DNA of 64,000 nt from an uncultured Acidimicrobiales bacterium (GTDB lineage Bacteria > Actinomycetota > Acidimicrobiia > Acidimicrobiales > SZUA-35): NCBI GenBank assembly GCA_937976305.1, contig CALJSB010000028.1:21120-85119 (forward strand), written 5' to 3'. The notes below the pieces were generated by a model that ran no database searches, had not been told where the DNA came from, and saw nothing but the letters and a program-made list of their open reading frames with translations. The translations under genes were made by a program, and so were the position numbers. Positions 1-11,453 of the stretch are shown here, one piece after another; the stretch's first letter is position 1, and every line of letters begins with the position of its first letter.

Positions 1-3000
1 AAGACATCACGGTCACGCTGTCGGCCGACCTCGCCGTCACGAAGGTGGCTGACCCCATCACGGTCAACGCCGGCGAGCAGGTCACCTTCACGATCACCGT
101 CGACAACCTCGGGTTGTCCCAAGCCACGGGTGTCACGATCACCGACCCGATTCCGGCCGGTATGACCTTCGTCCCGACCGGTTCCGACCCGAGCTGCTCA
201 CAAGTAGGCAGCAACATCGTGTGCAACCTCGGCACGATCCAGCCAAGCGCGACAGCCGTCTCCGTCGATCTCGTGTTTGTCGTCGACAGCGCGGCCGCAA
301 CGAGCACCCTCACCAATACGGCGACGGCATCGGCCAACGAGCCAGACCCTGATCCAGACAACGACGCTGACAGCGTTGATGTCGACATCACCAACGCGGC
401 TGATCTTTCACTTACCAAGACCTCACCGGCGACGGCGCCCGTCCCTGGCGAGTCCTACGAGTGGAATCTCGAGGTCACCAACGACGGGCCATCGAACGCC
501 GCCGCCGTGATCGTCACCGACACCCTGCCGCCAGGGGCGACGTTCGATCCGGCAAGTTCCTCACCTGCATGCAGCGTCACCGGAGGCACACCAGCCACCG
601 GACAGACCATTACTTGTGTGCTCGGCACCATCACAGCTGATGGCGTGGTCAACCTGACGATCGCCACGGATCTCGACTCTGATCTCACGGGATCGCTCAC
701 CAACGCCGCCAGCGTCGATTCGGACACGACCGACCCTAATCCGAGCAACAACGACGACACGGATGACTCCACACTCGAACCGGCTGCTGATCTCAGCCTC
801 GTCAAAACGGCACCGACAACCGCCACGGCGGGCGAACCGATCTCGTGGCTCGTCGATGTCGCCAACAACGGCCCATCTGACGCCGTCAATGCCACCGTCA
901 CCGACACCCTCCCGGTGGGCGTGGCCTTTGACCCCGCAACCTCCTCAACCGGATGCACCGTCACCGCAGGCACACCAACCACCGGAGAAACGATCACCTG
1001 CACACTTGGCAACATCGCGCCGGGTGACGTCGTCAACCTCACCATTGGCGCCGACATCGACCCGACGACCACCGGGCCCATCGCCAACAGCGCAACGACC
1101 GATTCGGACACTCCCGACCCCGACTCGTCGAACAACGACGACGACACCTCAACCGACGTCGACCGCATCGCCGACTTGGCGGTCAGCAAGACAGCGGACC
1201 CCACCACCGTGACGCCCGGCGGCCAAGTCATCTACACCATTCGGGTCACGAACGACGGTCCATCGTCGGCAACGAACATCTCGGTGACTGACCCGATGGC
1301 GGCTGGCCTCACCGCAGTCTCTGCGACACCTTTGGGCGCAGGTTTGTGCACGATCACGGGAGGCGTCGTGACGTGCGACGTGGCAACGTTGGCCGTCGGC
1401 ACGTCCGCAACCTTTGAGATCGTCGCCAGCATCGACAGTTCAATTGCCAACGGGGCGACACTCACGAACACCGCATCTGCATCCTCAGACGAGGACGACC
1501 CAGACGGTGCATCCGCAAGTGAAGACATCACGAATGACCGGTCGGCTGATCTTGTCTTCGACAAGGTACTCACCACCGCTGCCCCCGTGGCCGGCGAACC
1601 CGTCTCGTTCAACCTCGACGTCACCAACAACGGCTTGTCCGATGCCTCAAACATCGTCATCACCGACCCGTTGCCCGCCGGCACCACCTTTGATGCGGCG
1701 ACAAGCAGCCCGCTGTGCTCGCTCGTCGGCAGCAGCATCGTGTGTTCGATCACCACGCTCGTGGTCGGCAACTCGATCTCTGTTCCCATCACGCTGATCA
1801 TCGATAGCGACGTTCCTGACGGCTCGACCTTCACCAACAGCGCATCTGTGACGGCCGATGAGGATGATCCCGACACCACCAACAACGACGACGACGCGGA
1901 TGTCGACGTCGAACGGCTCGTCGACCTGAGTGTCGACAAGGTCGCCCCAGCGGCGCCGCCAATCCCAGGCACGACAACGTCGTGGACGATCAACGTCGCG
2001 AACGCCGGCCCATCGGACGCCAACAACGTCGTAGTCACCGACACGCTCCCCGTAGGCCTGACATTCGACCCAGCGACCTCGGACGCTCGATGCGCCGTCA
2101 GCGCTGGCACCCCGGCATCTGGCGAAACCGTCACCTGTGTGATTCCGCTCCTCGCTGACGGAGCGAGCGAGTCGCTCCTCATCGGCGCCGATGTCGCAGC
2201 CGACCTCACGGGAGAGATCTCGAACACGGCGGCTGCCGATTCTGACGAGACCGACAGTGATCCGTCGAATAACTCAGACACCGCGTCCTCAACCGCCGAA
2301 CCCTCCGCCGACCTCGCCCTCACCAAGACTGCCGTCACCGATCCGATCGTGGCTGGTGAACCGGTCGAGTACACGATCGAGATCACCAATGCCGGCCCGT
2401 CAGACGCCACCAACGTCGTGGTCGCCGACACCTTCCCATCGGTGCTGACGTTCGATGATCCCGCCTCAGATGCGAGCTGCGATCTCGTCGGAGCCGATGT
2501 TGTGTGTGCGATCGGATCCATCGCCGCCGGTGCCTCTACCTCGATCACCCTCAGCTTCGATCTCGATGAGTCGAGCATCGACGGCTCGACCATCACGAAC
2601 ACTGCGACGGTCGGATCTGATGTGCCGGACCCCAACAGCACGAACGACAGTGACGATGATGAGTCGGTCGTTACCCGATCGGCCGATCTCTGGATCGACA
2701 AGACCGGCCCAGCCACGCTGACCGCAGGCGGAACCGGCACCTACACGGTCACCGCTGGTAACGACGGCCCGTCAACGGCAACCGGCGTTGTGTTCAGCGA
2801 CGCCGTCCCCGCAGGCCTCACTGTCACCGGCATCTCGGGCCCAGCCTTCTGTAGCTTCACGGCCTCGGCCGTCACGTGCACAGTCGGCACCGTCGCCCCC
2901 GGCACGAGCTTCACACTCATCGTCGACGTCGCAGTTGACGCATCAGTTGCCGATCTCGCCACGCTCACCAATTCAGCCAGCATCTCGGGCAACGAGCCGG

Positions 3001-6000
3001 ACCCAGACCCAGACGACAACGACGATGCTGTCAGCTCGACCGTCGAGCGCTCAGCGGACCTCGAAACCGCCAAGACCGTGCTCACCGATCCGATCGTTCC
3101 GGGTGAGCCCGCGCTGTTCGAGATCACCGTGACCAACAACGGACCTTCTGACGCCAGCGGTGTCACGATCACCGACACCCTCGCCACCGGCCTGACCTTC
3201 CGCCCCGACCTCTCATCGGTCGACTGTGTTGCTGGCGTCACCTGCTCGCTCGCCACGCTCCCTGCCGGTACCGACGTCACCTTCATCGTCGGAGTCGACG
3301 TCATCTCGACGTTGCCGGATGGCTCGACCGTCGCAAACACGGCCGCCGCGGCCGCCAACGAGACGGATCCGGACCCCACAAACGACGCCGGCTCCGACGC
3401 AGGGCCGGTCACGCGATCAGCCGATCTCGCCATCGTGAAGTCGGGTCCAGCGACGCCAGCCACAGCCGGCACCCAGCTCACGTGGACGCTCGACATCATA
3501 AACGAAGGCCCATCGGACGCCACGAATGTCGTGGTGACCGATACCTTGCCGGCCGGAGCATCCTTCGACGTCGCCGGCTCTGACAGCCGTTGCGTCGTGG
3601 CCACCGGCGCCATCGAGTGCACGATCGGAACGATGGCTGACGGCGCAACCGACCAGCTGGTGATCGTCGTCGATGTCTCGTCGACACTCAGCGACGGCTC
3701 GCTGCTCACGAACACCGCCGCTATCAGCGGCGACGAGAACGACCCGAACGCAGACAACAACAGCTCAGAACACACCGCTGACATTGAGCGATTGACCGGT
3801 TTGAGCCTCACCAAGTTCGACGTCGACGACATCGTGGTTGCGGGCGAAACGATCGGCTGGGATCTCACCGTCGAGAACCTCGGACCATCTGCTTCTGACA
3901 ACGTCGTCATCACCGACACGCTGCCCATCGGCGTGACGTTCGATCCGGCCGCGTCCGATGCCGTGTGTCTCGTCACGGCGGGCACGCCGACCAGCGGCCA
4001 GACCGTCACGTGCACGCTCGGCACGCTCGATACGGGCGACACCGTCACCGTTCGGATCGGCGGCGGACTCGACCAGGCCTTGCTCGATGGCCAACAGCTC
4101 ATCAATGAGGCACTTGCCAGCGGCGACAACGCCACAGACGGCACAGCGCAGGAAGAAACCACCATCGATCGAGTCGCCGATGTCACCGTCATCAAGGAAA
4201 CGACGACCTCGCCGATCGTGCCTGGTGTGCCGGTGACCTACTCGATCACCGTGACCAACAACGGGCCATCCCAAGCCACCAACGTCGAAATGACGGACCT
4301 GCTCCCCGCGGGGGCGTCGCTGCTCGACATCACCGGACCGGTCACCTGCGCGACGACGAGCGGGACGGCCGTTTGTCCGGTCGGGACACTCGACAACGGC
4401 GAGAGCGCCGCGTTCACCATCCAACTCCTCCCGGCGAGCTACCTCGTCACGGGTGACGACTTCGTCAACCAGGCGTCAATTACCGCAGACGAGGACGAAG
4501 ACGGTGACGCCGACGACTCGACCGAACCCATCGCCCGCTCGGTTGACCTGAGCATTACCAAGACCGCCTCAACAGCCGACGTTGCTGCCGGTGCTGGCCT
4601 CACGTTCGAGCTGACCGTCACGAACACTGGACCATCCGATGCGTCAAACGTCGTCGTCACCGACAACCTTCCCGACGGCCTGACGTTCGACCCGGCAACA
4701 TCGGCCGCCGACTGCACCGCCAGCGGCCAGATTGTCACCTGCACCACACTCACGGTCGCGGCCAACACCAGCGCCTCCTTCGTTGTTGGTGTGATCGTCG
4801 ACTCGACCGTCACCGGTACTCTCACAAACACGGCGGCCGTTGCGAGCGACGAGCCAAACACCAACTCCGATCCCACCGACGACGCCACCGTCGCCGTCGG
4901 CGAAGAGGCTGATCTCGAGCTGACCAAGGTTGGACCCACCACGGTGATCGCCGGCGAGAGCGTTACCTACTCATTTGCTGTGTCGAATGCCGGTCCCTCG
5001 GTCGCCCGAAACGTCACCATCACCGACATCCTCCCGGCTGAGTTGAGCGTCACCACACTCCCGAGCGAGTGTTCGGCCGCGGGCACCCCGGCCACGATCA
5101 CCTGCCTCGTCGGCGACATCGCCCCTGGTGACACGATCGAATTCGAGTTCGACGTCCTCCTCGATTCGACCGCCAACTCCACGGTGCGCAACGTCGCGAC
5201 CGTGTCGTCAAATGCCACCGATCCAAACCCGGACAACGACGTTGCAACCACTCTTGCCGACGTCGACCGCGTGGCTGACCTCGATGTGTCGAAGACGCTT
5301 GATACTGACGATGTCGTCGCCGGTGGCACGGCCGTTTGGACCGTCACGGTGACCAACAACGGGCCGTCATCGGCCACCAACGTGGTCGTCACCGACGATC
5401 TGCCAGCGGGTCTCACCTTTGTCGCGGGAGACTCGAGCGCTTTGTGTGACGAAGACTCGACGGGTCTTGTCAGCTGCAACGTTCCGGGTCTCGCAGTCGG
5501 CGATTCGGCTGAGCTCACGATCACCACCGACGTCGACGACACGCTCAACGGATCGATCACCAACAGCGCAACCGCTGTCGCCGACGAAGCCGATTCGGAT
5601 GGCGCTGAAGCTGAAGCGACCGGTGCTGTACGCCGTTCGATCGCGGATCTCCAGATCAGAAAGAGCGTGGTTGCAGCCGACCTGACAACGAACGGGCTCA
5701 CGACCTGGTCTGTCGTCGTCTCCAACAACGGGCCGGACGACATCATCACCCCGCTGACCATCAGCGACTCGCTGCCGCCGAGTGTCACCTACGTGAGCCA
5801 CACCATCACGGGCGCCACCCCGTGTACGGTCACCGGCCAGCTCCTCAGCTGCACACTCGAAAACGGTTTGGCATCAGACGGCTCCATCACCCTCGAGATC
5901 GTGACCCGAACGGTCACAACAACCGACCTCGTCGAAAACACGGCTCGGGTGTCGGCGAGCGGCCTCGCCGGTGAGCCCGATGGTGTCGTCGAGATTGCTG

Positions 6001-6191
6001 CCGCTGCCGCCGCTCAGCGACCCGCAACGCCCCCATCGCCCTTGGCGTTCACCGGCTCCACGACGAGCACGATTGTGTCGACTGCCCTGCTCCTGCTGCT
6101 CATGGGTGGCGGAGCGCTACTCCTCAGCCGTCGTCAACGCCGAGCCGTCCGGGTAACAGCGGCAGAAAGCGCCCAACGCGACAACCGGTGA
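1..6191 (+). CDS. DUF11-repeat surface protein, 5' end outside the window
   Basis: The reading frame is open from base 3, so the true start lies upstream. About 2060 residues are visible, consisting of 16 tandem DUF11 (conserved repeat) Ig-like domains of roughly 125 residues. Each opens with a variant of ADLxxxK and carries NNGPSDAxNVVVTDTLP-like and DPxxDND-like segments; most repeats hold two Cys residues that could form a disulfide. The C-terminus has a sorting-signal-like LAFTG (bases 6045-6059), a hydrophobic stretch and a basic tail rich in Arg, as in sortase-anchored proteins of actinobacteria. It is probably a stalk-like cell-surface or adhesion protein. Family and layout are clear; ligand and role are unknown. 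The Asp/Thr-rich composition fits an extracellular protein. Confidence 0.9.
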   Translation, partial: DITVTLSADLAVTKVADPITVNAGEQVTFTITVDNLGLSQATGVTITDPIPAGMTFVPTGSDPSCSQVGSNIVCNLGTIQPSATAVSVDLVFVVDSAAATSTLTNTATASANEPDPDPDNDADSVDVDITNAADLSLTKTSPATAPVPGESYEWNLEVTNDGPSNAAAVIVTDTLPPGATFDPASSSPACSVTGGTPATGQTITCVLGTITADGVVNLTIATDLDSDLTGSLTNAASVDSDTTDPNPSNNDDTDDSTLEPAADLSLVKTAPTTATAGEPISWLVDVANNGPSDAVNATVTDTLPVGVAFDPATSSTGCTVTAGTPTTGETITCTLGNIAPGDVVNLTIGADIDPTTTGPIANSATTDSDTPDPDSSNNDDDTSTDVDRIADLAVSKTADPTTVTPGGQVIYTIRVTNDGPSSATNISVTDPMAAGLTAVSATPLGAGLCTITGGVVTCDVATLAVGTSATFEIVASIDSSIANGATLTNTASASSDEDDPDGASASEDITNDRSADLVFDKVLTTAAPVAGEPVSFNLDVTNNGLSDASNIVITDPLPAGTTFDAATSSPLCSLVGSSIVCSITTLVVGNSISVPITLIIDSDVPDGSTFTNSASVTADEDDPDTTNNDDDADVDVERLVDLSVDKVAPAAPPIPGTTTSWTINVANAGPSDANNVVVTDTLPVGLTFDPATSDARCAVSAGTPASGETVTCVIPLLADGASESLLIGADVAADLTGEISNTAAADSDETDSDPSNNSDTASSTAEPSADLALTKTAVTDPIVAGEPVEYTIEITNAGPSDATNVVVADTFPSVLTFDDPASDASCDLVGADVVCAIGSIAAGASTSITLSFDLDESSIDGSTITNTATVGSDVPDPNSTNDSDDDESVVTRSADLWIDKTGPATLTAGGTGTYTVTAGNDGPSTATGVVFSDAVPAGLTVTGISGPAFCSFTASAVTCTVGTVAPGTSFTLIVDVAVDASVADLATLTNSASISGNEPDPDPDDNDDAVSSTVERSADLETAKTVLTDPIVPGEPALFEITVTNNGPSDASGVTITDTLATGLTFRPDLSSVDCVAGVTCSLATLPAGTDVTFIVGVDVISTLPDGSTVANTAAAAANETDPDPTNDAGSDAGPVTRSADLAIVKSGPATPATAGTQLTWTLDIINEGPSDATNVVVTDTLPAGASFDVAGSDSRCVVATGAIECTIGTMADGATDQLVIVVDVSSTLSDGSLLTNTAAISGDENDPNADNNSSEHTADIERLTGLSLTKFDVDDIVVAGETIGWDLTVENLGPSASDNVVITDTLPIGVTFDPAASDAVCLVTAGTPTSGQTVTCTLGTLDTGDTVTVRIGGGLDQALLDGQQLINEALASGDNATDGTAQEETTIDRVADVTVIKETTTSPIVPGVPVTYSITVTNNGPSQATNVEMTDLLPAGASLLDITGPVTCATTSGTAVCPVGTLDNGESAAFTIQLLPASYLVTGDDFVNQASITADEDEDGDADDSTEPIARSVDLSITKTASTADVAAGAGLTFELTVTNTGPSDASNVVVTDNLPDGLTFDPATSAADCTASGQIVTCTTLTVAANTSASFVVGVIVDSTVTGTLTNTAAVASDEPNTNSDPTDDATVAVGEEADLELTKVGPTTVIAGESVTYSFAVSNAGPSVARNVTITDILPAELSVTTLPSECSAAGTPATITCLVGDIAPGDTIEFEFDVLLDSTANSTVRNVATVSSNATDPNPDNDVATTLADVDRVADLDVSKTLDTDDVVAGGTAVWTVTVTNNGPSSATNVVVTDDLPAGLTFVAGDSSALCDEDSTGLVSCNVPGLAVGDSAELTITTDVDDTLNGSITNSATAVADEADSDGAEAEATGAVRRSIADLQIRKSVVAADLTTNGLTTWSVVVSNNGPDDIITPLTISDSLPPSVTYVSHTITGATPCTVTGQLLSCTLENGLASDGSITLEIVTRTVTTTDLVENTARVSASGLAGEPDGVVEIAAAAAAQRPATPPSPLAFTGSTTSTIVSTALLLLLMGGGALLLSRRQRRAVRVTAAESAQRDNR

Positions 6192-6239
6192 TCCGACTCA
6201 GCTCGTTCAGGTTTGGCTGCACTGGGCCGATAAAGGCGT

Positions 6240-8765
6240 ATGGGAGCGGTATCGAACGATTCGTCCCCCGCCAGCGTGTTGTCGGGGAACCCCACGGCCA
6301 TCGAGGTCGTGCGGGCCGCGAGCCGACTCACCAACTCAGAAGCAAACATCGTTGTCTTCGACGGCCTGCGGGCCTCGGTCGTTGCGTCGCTCGACAGCAG
6401 CCTCTTTCAGCCTCGCCCCTATCGACCGGCTGAAGATGCCATCCGCAATGGTGACCGGGCAACAGAAGGCTCGGCGTACGTCACCGACAGCGGCGTCAGC
6501 TACCCGATCGTCAACAGCTCAGGAACCGCGATCGGAGCGCTGAGCGTCGGCCGGCACGATGCAGATCACGAGACGCTTGCCGGACTGGCACGAATTTGTT
6601 CGATGGTGGTCCCTGCGGTCCCATCGGACACGCACATCGAGGAAGCACTGATCGATTCACTGCGAGATGCCGTGATCGTGGTCGACAACAACTGGATCGT
6701 CACCTACGCCAACAAGGCAGTCGGTATCCAGATGGGGCGCTCACCCGTCGAAGTCGTGGGCACGAACGCTGTTGACCTCATCCACCCAGACGACATCCCC
6801 AAGGCACTTGAGGCGATGGAGCGCCTGGCCAAGGGTGATGAGGTCTACCGCGTCATCGTCCGAACGATGATGGGTTCAGGGGACTACGGCCGACTCGAAG
6901 TGACCGGTCGCGACCTCACCGACGATCCTCGAATCAACGGGATCGTTCTGAGCCTCCGCAACGGCGACCACGACCTGGAGCTCGAAGCTGCGCTGTCTCG
7001 CACCGAGCAAGTCGGCAACACCGTTGTCGAACAACTGCACGATGGCATCATCGCCACCGATGCCGTGGGCACCATGACCGTGGTCAATAGCGCAGCCAGG
7101 AAGATGTTTGGTCTCGACCTGGAGGTGCCACTGGCCAGCATCGAGGTCGACCACCTCGCCTTCCGCGACAGCGATTCTCGCCCCTTGAAGGGTGAGGATC
7201 ACCCGATCCGGCGTCTTCTCGACGGTGCAGTGATCTTCGAGGAGGAGGCGATCGTTGTTGCCGGCGGCTCAACTCGAAACGTCACCGTGTCTGGCCGACC
7301 CGTACTCGACACCAATGGCGCACAGATCGGCACGGCAATCGGTGTTCACGATGTCACGAGCTCGAAGCGAGCCGAGCGAGATCTGCTGACCCGAGCCCTG
7401 CACGATCAGCTGACCGGCCTCCCGAATCGACGACGACTCGACGAGCACCTCATGATGCTCAGTCAGCGGAGTCGCCGAAGCGACGACAAGCCGATCCTCA
7501 TCGCCGGCTGCCTCGTTGACGTCGACAATTTCAAGTTGATCAACGACACCCACGGCCACCGCGCCGGCGACATGGTCCTACGGTCGGTCGCCGACCGCCT
7601 GCTCGTCGGCCGCAGCGAGGGCGACCTCGTCGCGAGGCTCGGCGGCGATGAGTTCATCGTGGTCTTCGAAGCCGACAGCCGCGCAGAAATCGACGAGGTT
7701 GCCGAATCGATCCGAGAGTTGATCGCCGGACCCTTCAACACTTCAGAACAAGAGGTTCTGCTCACGGTTTCTGTCGGTGTCACCGTGTCAACGCCGGCCG
7801 ATCTTCGACAAGACGCCTTTCTTCGATCCGCCGACATTGCGCTCTACGCGGCGAAAGAGGCCGGCCGCAACCGTGTGGTGACGTTCGACAATGCGCTGGC
7901 CCAGGCAAACCACGTTGCTGAGGCACAGCGCACCATGCTCCGTCGAGCGCTCGAAGACGACGGCCTGGTCATGCAGTTCCAGCCGCTTGTGTCGACGATT
8001 GACCACCGCCTGATCGGATTCGAATCGCTCGCCCGATGTCGCACCGCGGACGGATCACTTGTCGGACCGTCGCGATTCGTCGGCGCCGCCGCTGGATCTG
8101 GACTGGTGTGGGCGCTCGACCGGCAAGCCTTCGAGCTCGCTTGTGACGCCGCAGCCATGATCACGAACATTGCGCCCGAACTCACCGTTGCGAGCAACTT
8201 CTCCGCCTTGTCGATCCAACAAGGCGACTTTCTCGATGAGATCCAGGCATCACTCGAACGACATCAGCTGCGCCCCGAGTCAGTATGTGTCGAGATCACC
8301 GAGAGCGCGGCGTTCGAGGCCGGACCGGAAGCTCTTGATGTGCTCCAACAGATCTCCGACCTCGGGATCCGGCTTGCGCTCGACGACTTCGGGACCGGCT
8401 ACTCGTCGTTGGCCCACCTGAGAGATTTGCCGTTGTCGATCGTCAAGGTCGATCGAAGCTTCATCAAGAACCTGACCGACACGTCGTCGGATCTCTCCAT
8501 CGTCAAGGCCATCGTCGCCCTGGCCGCCGAACTGGACCTCGCCGTCGTAGCCGAGGGCGTGGAGACAACGACCCAGCTGCACGTCGCCAAAGACATCGGC
8601 TTCGACACCATCCAGGGCTACTACTTCTCCGCCGCGCTCGATCTCCAAACCATCATCGACATGCTGGCGAGCCAGACAAACACGGCCCGGTTCGAGTTGC
8701 CAGCGATCTTAGGGGTGGATCACTCCCATTCGATCGTGCCCGGCGGCTTCGACGTGATGTCGTAA
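6240..8765 (+). CDS. PAS-PAS-GGDEF-EAL cyclic-di-GMP signalling protein
   Basis: 841 residues. An N-terminal region of about 125 residues of unclear fold is followed by two PAS-like domains (about residues 137-240 and 250-377), a GGDEF domain (about 380-545) and an EAL domain (about 560-820). The GGDEF motif is intact (RLGGDEF near residue 468), which suggests diguanylate cyclase activity. The EAL motif reads ESLAR, and the later catalytic motifs ITES, DDFGTG, VKVDRSF and AEGVET are present, so phosphodiesterase activity is also plausible. No membrane segment is seen, so a cytoplasmic sensor is likely. Its last 46 bases overlap the end of convergent guaA. Which activity dominates cannot be told from sequence. 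Confidence 0.93.
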   Translation: MGAVSNDSSPASVLSGNPTAIEVVRAASRLTNSEANIVVFDGLRASVVASLDSSLFQPRPYRPAEDAIRNGDRATEGSAYVTDSGVSYPIVNSSGTAIGALSVGRHDADHETLAGLARICSMVVPAVPSDTHIEEALIDSLRDAVIVVDNNWIVTYANKAVGIQMGRSPVEVVGTNAVDLIHPDDIPKALEAMERLAKGDEVYRVIVRTMMGSGDYGRLEVTGRDLTDDPRINGIVLSLRNGDHDLELEAALSRTEQVGNTVVEQLHDGIIATDAVGTMTVVNSAARKMFGLDLEVPLASIEVDHLAFRDSDSRPLKGEDHPIRRLLDGAVIFEEEAIVVAGGSTRNVTVSGRPVLDTNGAQIGTAIGVHDVTSSKRAERDLLTRALHDQLTGLPNRRRLDEHLMMLSQRSRRSDDKPILIAGCLVDVDNFKLINDTHGHRAGDMVLRSVADRLLVGRSEGDLVARLGGDEFIVVFEADSRAEIDEVAESIRELIAGPFNTSEQEVLLTVSVGVTVSTPADLRQDAFLRSADIALYAAKEAGRNRVVTFDNALAQANHVAEAQRTMLRRALEDDGLVMQFQPLVSTIDHRLIGFESLARCRTADGSLVGPSRFVGAAAGSGLVWALDRQAFELACDAAAMITNIAPELTVASNFSALSIQQGDFLDEIQASLERHQLRPESVCVEITESAAFEAGPEALDVLQQISDLGIRLALDDFGTGYSSLAHLRDLPLSIVKVDRSFIKNLTDTSSDLSIVKAIVALAAELDLAVVAEGVETTTQLHVAKDIGFDTIQGYYFSAALDLQTIIDMLASQTNTARFELPAILGVDHSHSIVPGGFDVMS

Positions 8766-10279
8766 GCCACTCTGTTGACCCCGTCGACCTCATTGATGAT
8801 CCGGCTCGACATCGTTTCGAGCAGCTCGTAGGGCAATCGCGACCAGTCGGCCGTCATGACATCATCGGAGTTCACCGCACGAATGATGATCGGATGGGCG
8901 TAGGTCCGCTCGTCGCCCATCACGCCGACCGTGCGAATGTCGGCGAGCACCGCAAAGCTCTGGAAGATCTCTCGCTCGAGGCCCGCCGCTGCGATTTCTT
9001 CCCGCACGATGGCATCGGCATGCTGCAGAATCGCCACTTTGTCTGGGGTGACTTCGCCAATGATGCGAACGCCGAGCCCGGGGCCCGGAAAGGGCTGGCG
9101 CCACACGATTTCGTCTGGCAATCCCAACTCCGAGCCGACCCGTCGTACCTCGTCTTTGAAAAGGTTCCGAAGCGGTTCGACCAGCTCGAAGTCGACATCT
9201 TCTGGTAGCCCACCGACGTTGTGGTGGCTCTTGATTGTGGCCGTGGTGTCACCGGTACCGGATTCGACGACATCGGAATACAACGTTCCTTGCACCAAGA
9301 ACCCCGCATCGTTGAGCCCAGCCTTGGCCTCTTCGAATACCCGAATGAAGGTCTCGCCGATGATCTTGCGCTTGGTTTCTGGTTCGACGACGCCCGCGAG
9401 CGGATCGAAGAACCGCTTGGCGGCATCGACGTGTATCAGCTCGATGCCCTGGTGTTTCTCAAACGTCTCAACGACCTGGTCGGATTCATTGAGTCGCATG
9501 AGACCGGTGTCGACGTAGACACAGGTGAGGCGATCGCCGATGGCCCGGTGGACAAGCGCAGCAGCAACGGCGGAGTCGACACCACCGGACAGTCCACAAA
9601 TGGCTCTGCCGTCGCCGACCTGGGCTCGAATGGCCTCGACGGACGAATCGATGATCGACCCCATGGTCCACGCCGGCTCGATCATCGCCTCGCGCCAAAG
9701 GAACTGCTCGAGGACATCCTGGCCAAACTCCGAGTGCACCACCTCGGGGTGGTGCTGCACGCCATAGATCCGTCGCTCGGTGTCCTCAAAGGCGGCGACC
9801 GGACTGTTCGCGGTTGATGCCGTGGCACGAGCCCCCGATGGGGGCCGATTGATGGCATCGAAGTGGCTCATCCAGACGGTGAACTCACTCTCGATGCCGT
9901 CGTGGAGCAGTGACGACTCAGCGGTGCGTGTGAGCTGCGTGCGACCATACTCGCCGGCCTCGAATCGACCGACCTCACCGCCCAGTTGTTGGGCCAAGAG
10001 CTGGGCGCCGTAGCAAATGCCGAGCGTTGGAACGCCAAGCTCGAAGATCGCTGGGTCGAGGAGCGGCGCGCCTTCGACGTTCACGCTTGCAGGACCGCCG
10101 GAGAGAATCAGTGCCGATGGCTTCTTGGCGATGAGCTCATCAGCGGTGATTGAGTGGGGAACAATTTCGGAATAGACGTTGAGCTCGCGCACGCGGCGAG
10201 CAATCAACTGCGCGTATTGCGCCCCGAAGTCGACGACGTAGACAGCCTGCTCGGGTGGAGCGGCGGTTCCGTCAGCCAC
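8720..10279 (-). CDS. guaA: GMP synthase (glutamine-hydrolysing)
   Basis: 519 residues, normal length. It converts XMP to GMP using glutamine and ATP. The N-terminal class I amidotransferase domain has the nucleophile Cys in GICYGAQ and the later His-x-Glu (HHPEV). The ATP-pyrophosphatase domain has the P-loop [12 protein letters not shown], and the C-terminal dimerisation domain ends in the conserved KPPGTIEWE. The start is a GTG that overlaps the end of guaB3 by 8 bases, so the two are probably translated together. The gene converges on the GGDEF-EAL gene and overlaps it by 46 bases. Confidence 0.97.
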   Translation of the reverse strand: MADGTAAPPEQAVYVVDFGAQYAQLIARRVRELNVYSEIVPHSITADELIAKKPSALILSGGPASVNVEGAPLLDPAIFELGVPTLGICYGAQLLAQQLGGEVGRFEAGEYGRTQLTRTAESSLLHDGIESEFTVWMSHFDAINRPPSGARATASTANSPVAAFEDTERRIYGVQHHPEVVHSEFGQDVLEQFLWREAMIEPAWTMGSIIDSSVEAIRAQVGDGRAICGLSGGVDSAVAAALVHRAIGDRLTCVYVDTGLMRLNESDQVVETFEKHQGIELIHVDAAKRFFDPLAGVVEPETKRKIIGETFIRVFEEAKAGLNDAGFLVQGTLYSDVVESGTGDTTATIKSHHNVGGLPEDVDFELVEPLRNLFKDEVRRVGSELGLPDEIVWRQPFPGPGLGVRIIGEVTPDKVAILQHADAIVREEIAAAGLEREIFQSFAVLADIRTVGVMGDERTYAHPIIIRAVNSDDVMTADWSRLPYELLETMSSRIINEVDGVNRVAYDITSKPPGTIEWE

Positions 10280-11384
10280 CGGAGATCACCAGCTCGGCCT
10301 TCTGGAGCTCCTTGACCGTTTCGTATCCCAGTGTTGCCATCGCCTGGCGTAGAGCGCCGAAGATGTTGGCTCGACCGTCAGCACGATCACTCGGTCCGGA
10401 CACAACCTCGGCCAACGTGCCCGCGAGCGGCAACTGCACGACGTCGCCCTGCGGCAGCGTCGGGTGGAAGGCGGTGCGGCCCCAGTGCCACTCGCCTCCG
10501 GGGGCACCCTCAGTCGCTGCGAGTGCGGAGCCAAGCACGACGGCATCGGCACCGCACGCAATGGCCTTTGCGATGTCGCCTCCGGAGCGAAGTCCGCCGT
10601 CGGCGATCACCTGCACGTAGACGCCGGTTTCGTCGAGGTGGCGCATGCGGGCGGCACGCACGTCTGCGATCGCCGTGGCCATCGGTGAACCAACACCGGT
10701 CACGCTGCCGGTCGTGGCGGAACGACCGCCATCGACACCGACGAGTACTCCGGCGGCGCCGGTACGCATGAGATGCAGGGCGGCCTGGTAGCTGGCGCAC
10801 CCGCCAACGATGACGGGAGTCTCGAGTTCGCGAACGAACTGCTTGAGGTTGAGCGTGTTGTCTGAGTCAGACACGTGCTCGGCCGAAATCACCGTGCCCG
10901 AGATGACGAGCAAGTCGAGTTCGGCTCGAAGCAACGTCTCGGCCATGGACGCAACCCGCTTCGGCGACACCGAGCCAGCGGCATAGGCCCCCTCGGCCTT
11001 GATGGCCTTGATCCGCTGGGTGACGAGGTCATGATCGACAGGAGCCTCGTAGAGCTTCCTGAGTTGTGAGCGAGCGGCGACAACGTCGTGTTCACCGGCA
11101 ACCTCGGCCAGAGCAAGACTCGGGTCTTCATGGCGAACCCACACACCCTCGAGATCGAGGACGCCCAACCCTCCGAGCTGATCAATCTCCGCTGCCCGTT
11201 GCGGTGAGATCACCGAGTCCATCGGCGAGGTCAGAAACGGGAGATCGAATTGGTAGGCATCGATCTGCCACGACAAGTCGACCTTGTCGAGATCTCGGGT
11301 TCGGCGGCTCGGAACGAGCGCCACTTGGTCGAGGCTGAAGCCCCGTCGACCTGACTTACCCAACCCGATGTCGATCTCGGACAT
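10272..11384 (-). CDS. guaB3: GuaB3-type IMP dehydrogenase-family protein
   Basis: 370 residues, lacking the CBS domains of classical IMP dehydrogenase. The (beta/alpha)8 core is recognisable from [11 protein letters not shown] near the N-terminus, [21 protein letters not shown] and [15 protein letters not shown]. At the position where IMPDH and GMP reductase carry the catalytic Cys (consensus like GAxCTTR) this protein reads GRSATTGSV, so the Cys is absent. Actinobacterial GuaB3 proteins have no settled function, while the cyanobacterial form is an IMP dehydrogenase. The position directly upstream of guaA links it to purine metabolism. An SD-like GAGGAG lies 8 nt before the ATG. Confidence 0.9.
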   Translation of the reverse strand: MSEIDIGLGKSGRRGFSLDQVALVPSRRTRDLDKVDLSWQIDAYQFDLPFLTSPMDSVISPQRAAEIDQLGGLGVLDLEGVWVRHEDPSLALAEVAGEHDVVAARSQLRKLYEAPVDHDLVTQRIKAIKAEGAYAAGSVSPKRVASMAETLLRAELDLLVISGTVISAEHVSDSDNTLNLKQFVRELETPVIVGGCASYQAALHLMRTGAAGVLVGVDGGRSATTGSVTGVGSPMATAIADVRAARMRHLDETGVYVQVIADGGLRSGGDIAKAIACGADAVVLGSALAATEGAPGGEWHWGRTAFHPTLPQGDVVQLPLAGTLAEVVSGPSDRADGRANIFGALRQAMATLGYETVKELQKAELVISGG

Positions 11385-11453
11385 ATTCGAGACTCCTCGC
11401 TCTCTGGGAAGCGTGACAGCCTAATGGGTCGGGACGGCCATCGTGGTCTCGAT

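Noticed and set aside
455..5801. Long antisense and shifted open frames inside the DUF11 gene
   Set aside because: They mirror the biased codon pattern of the repeat gene in a GC-rich genome, are Ser/Val- or Pro/Arg-rich and show no domain; repetition alone explains their length.
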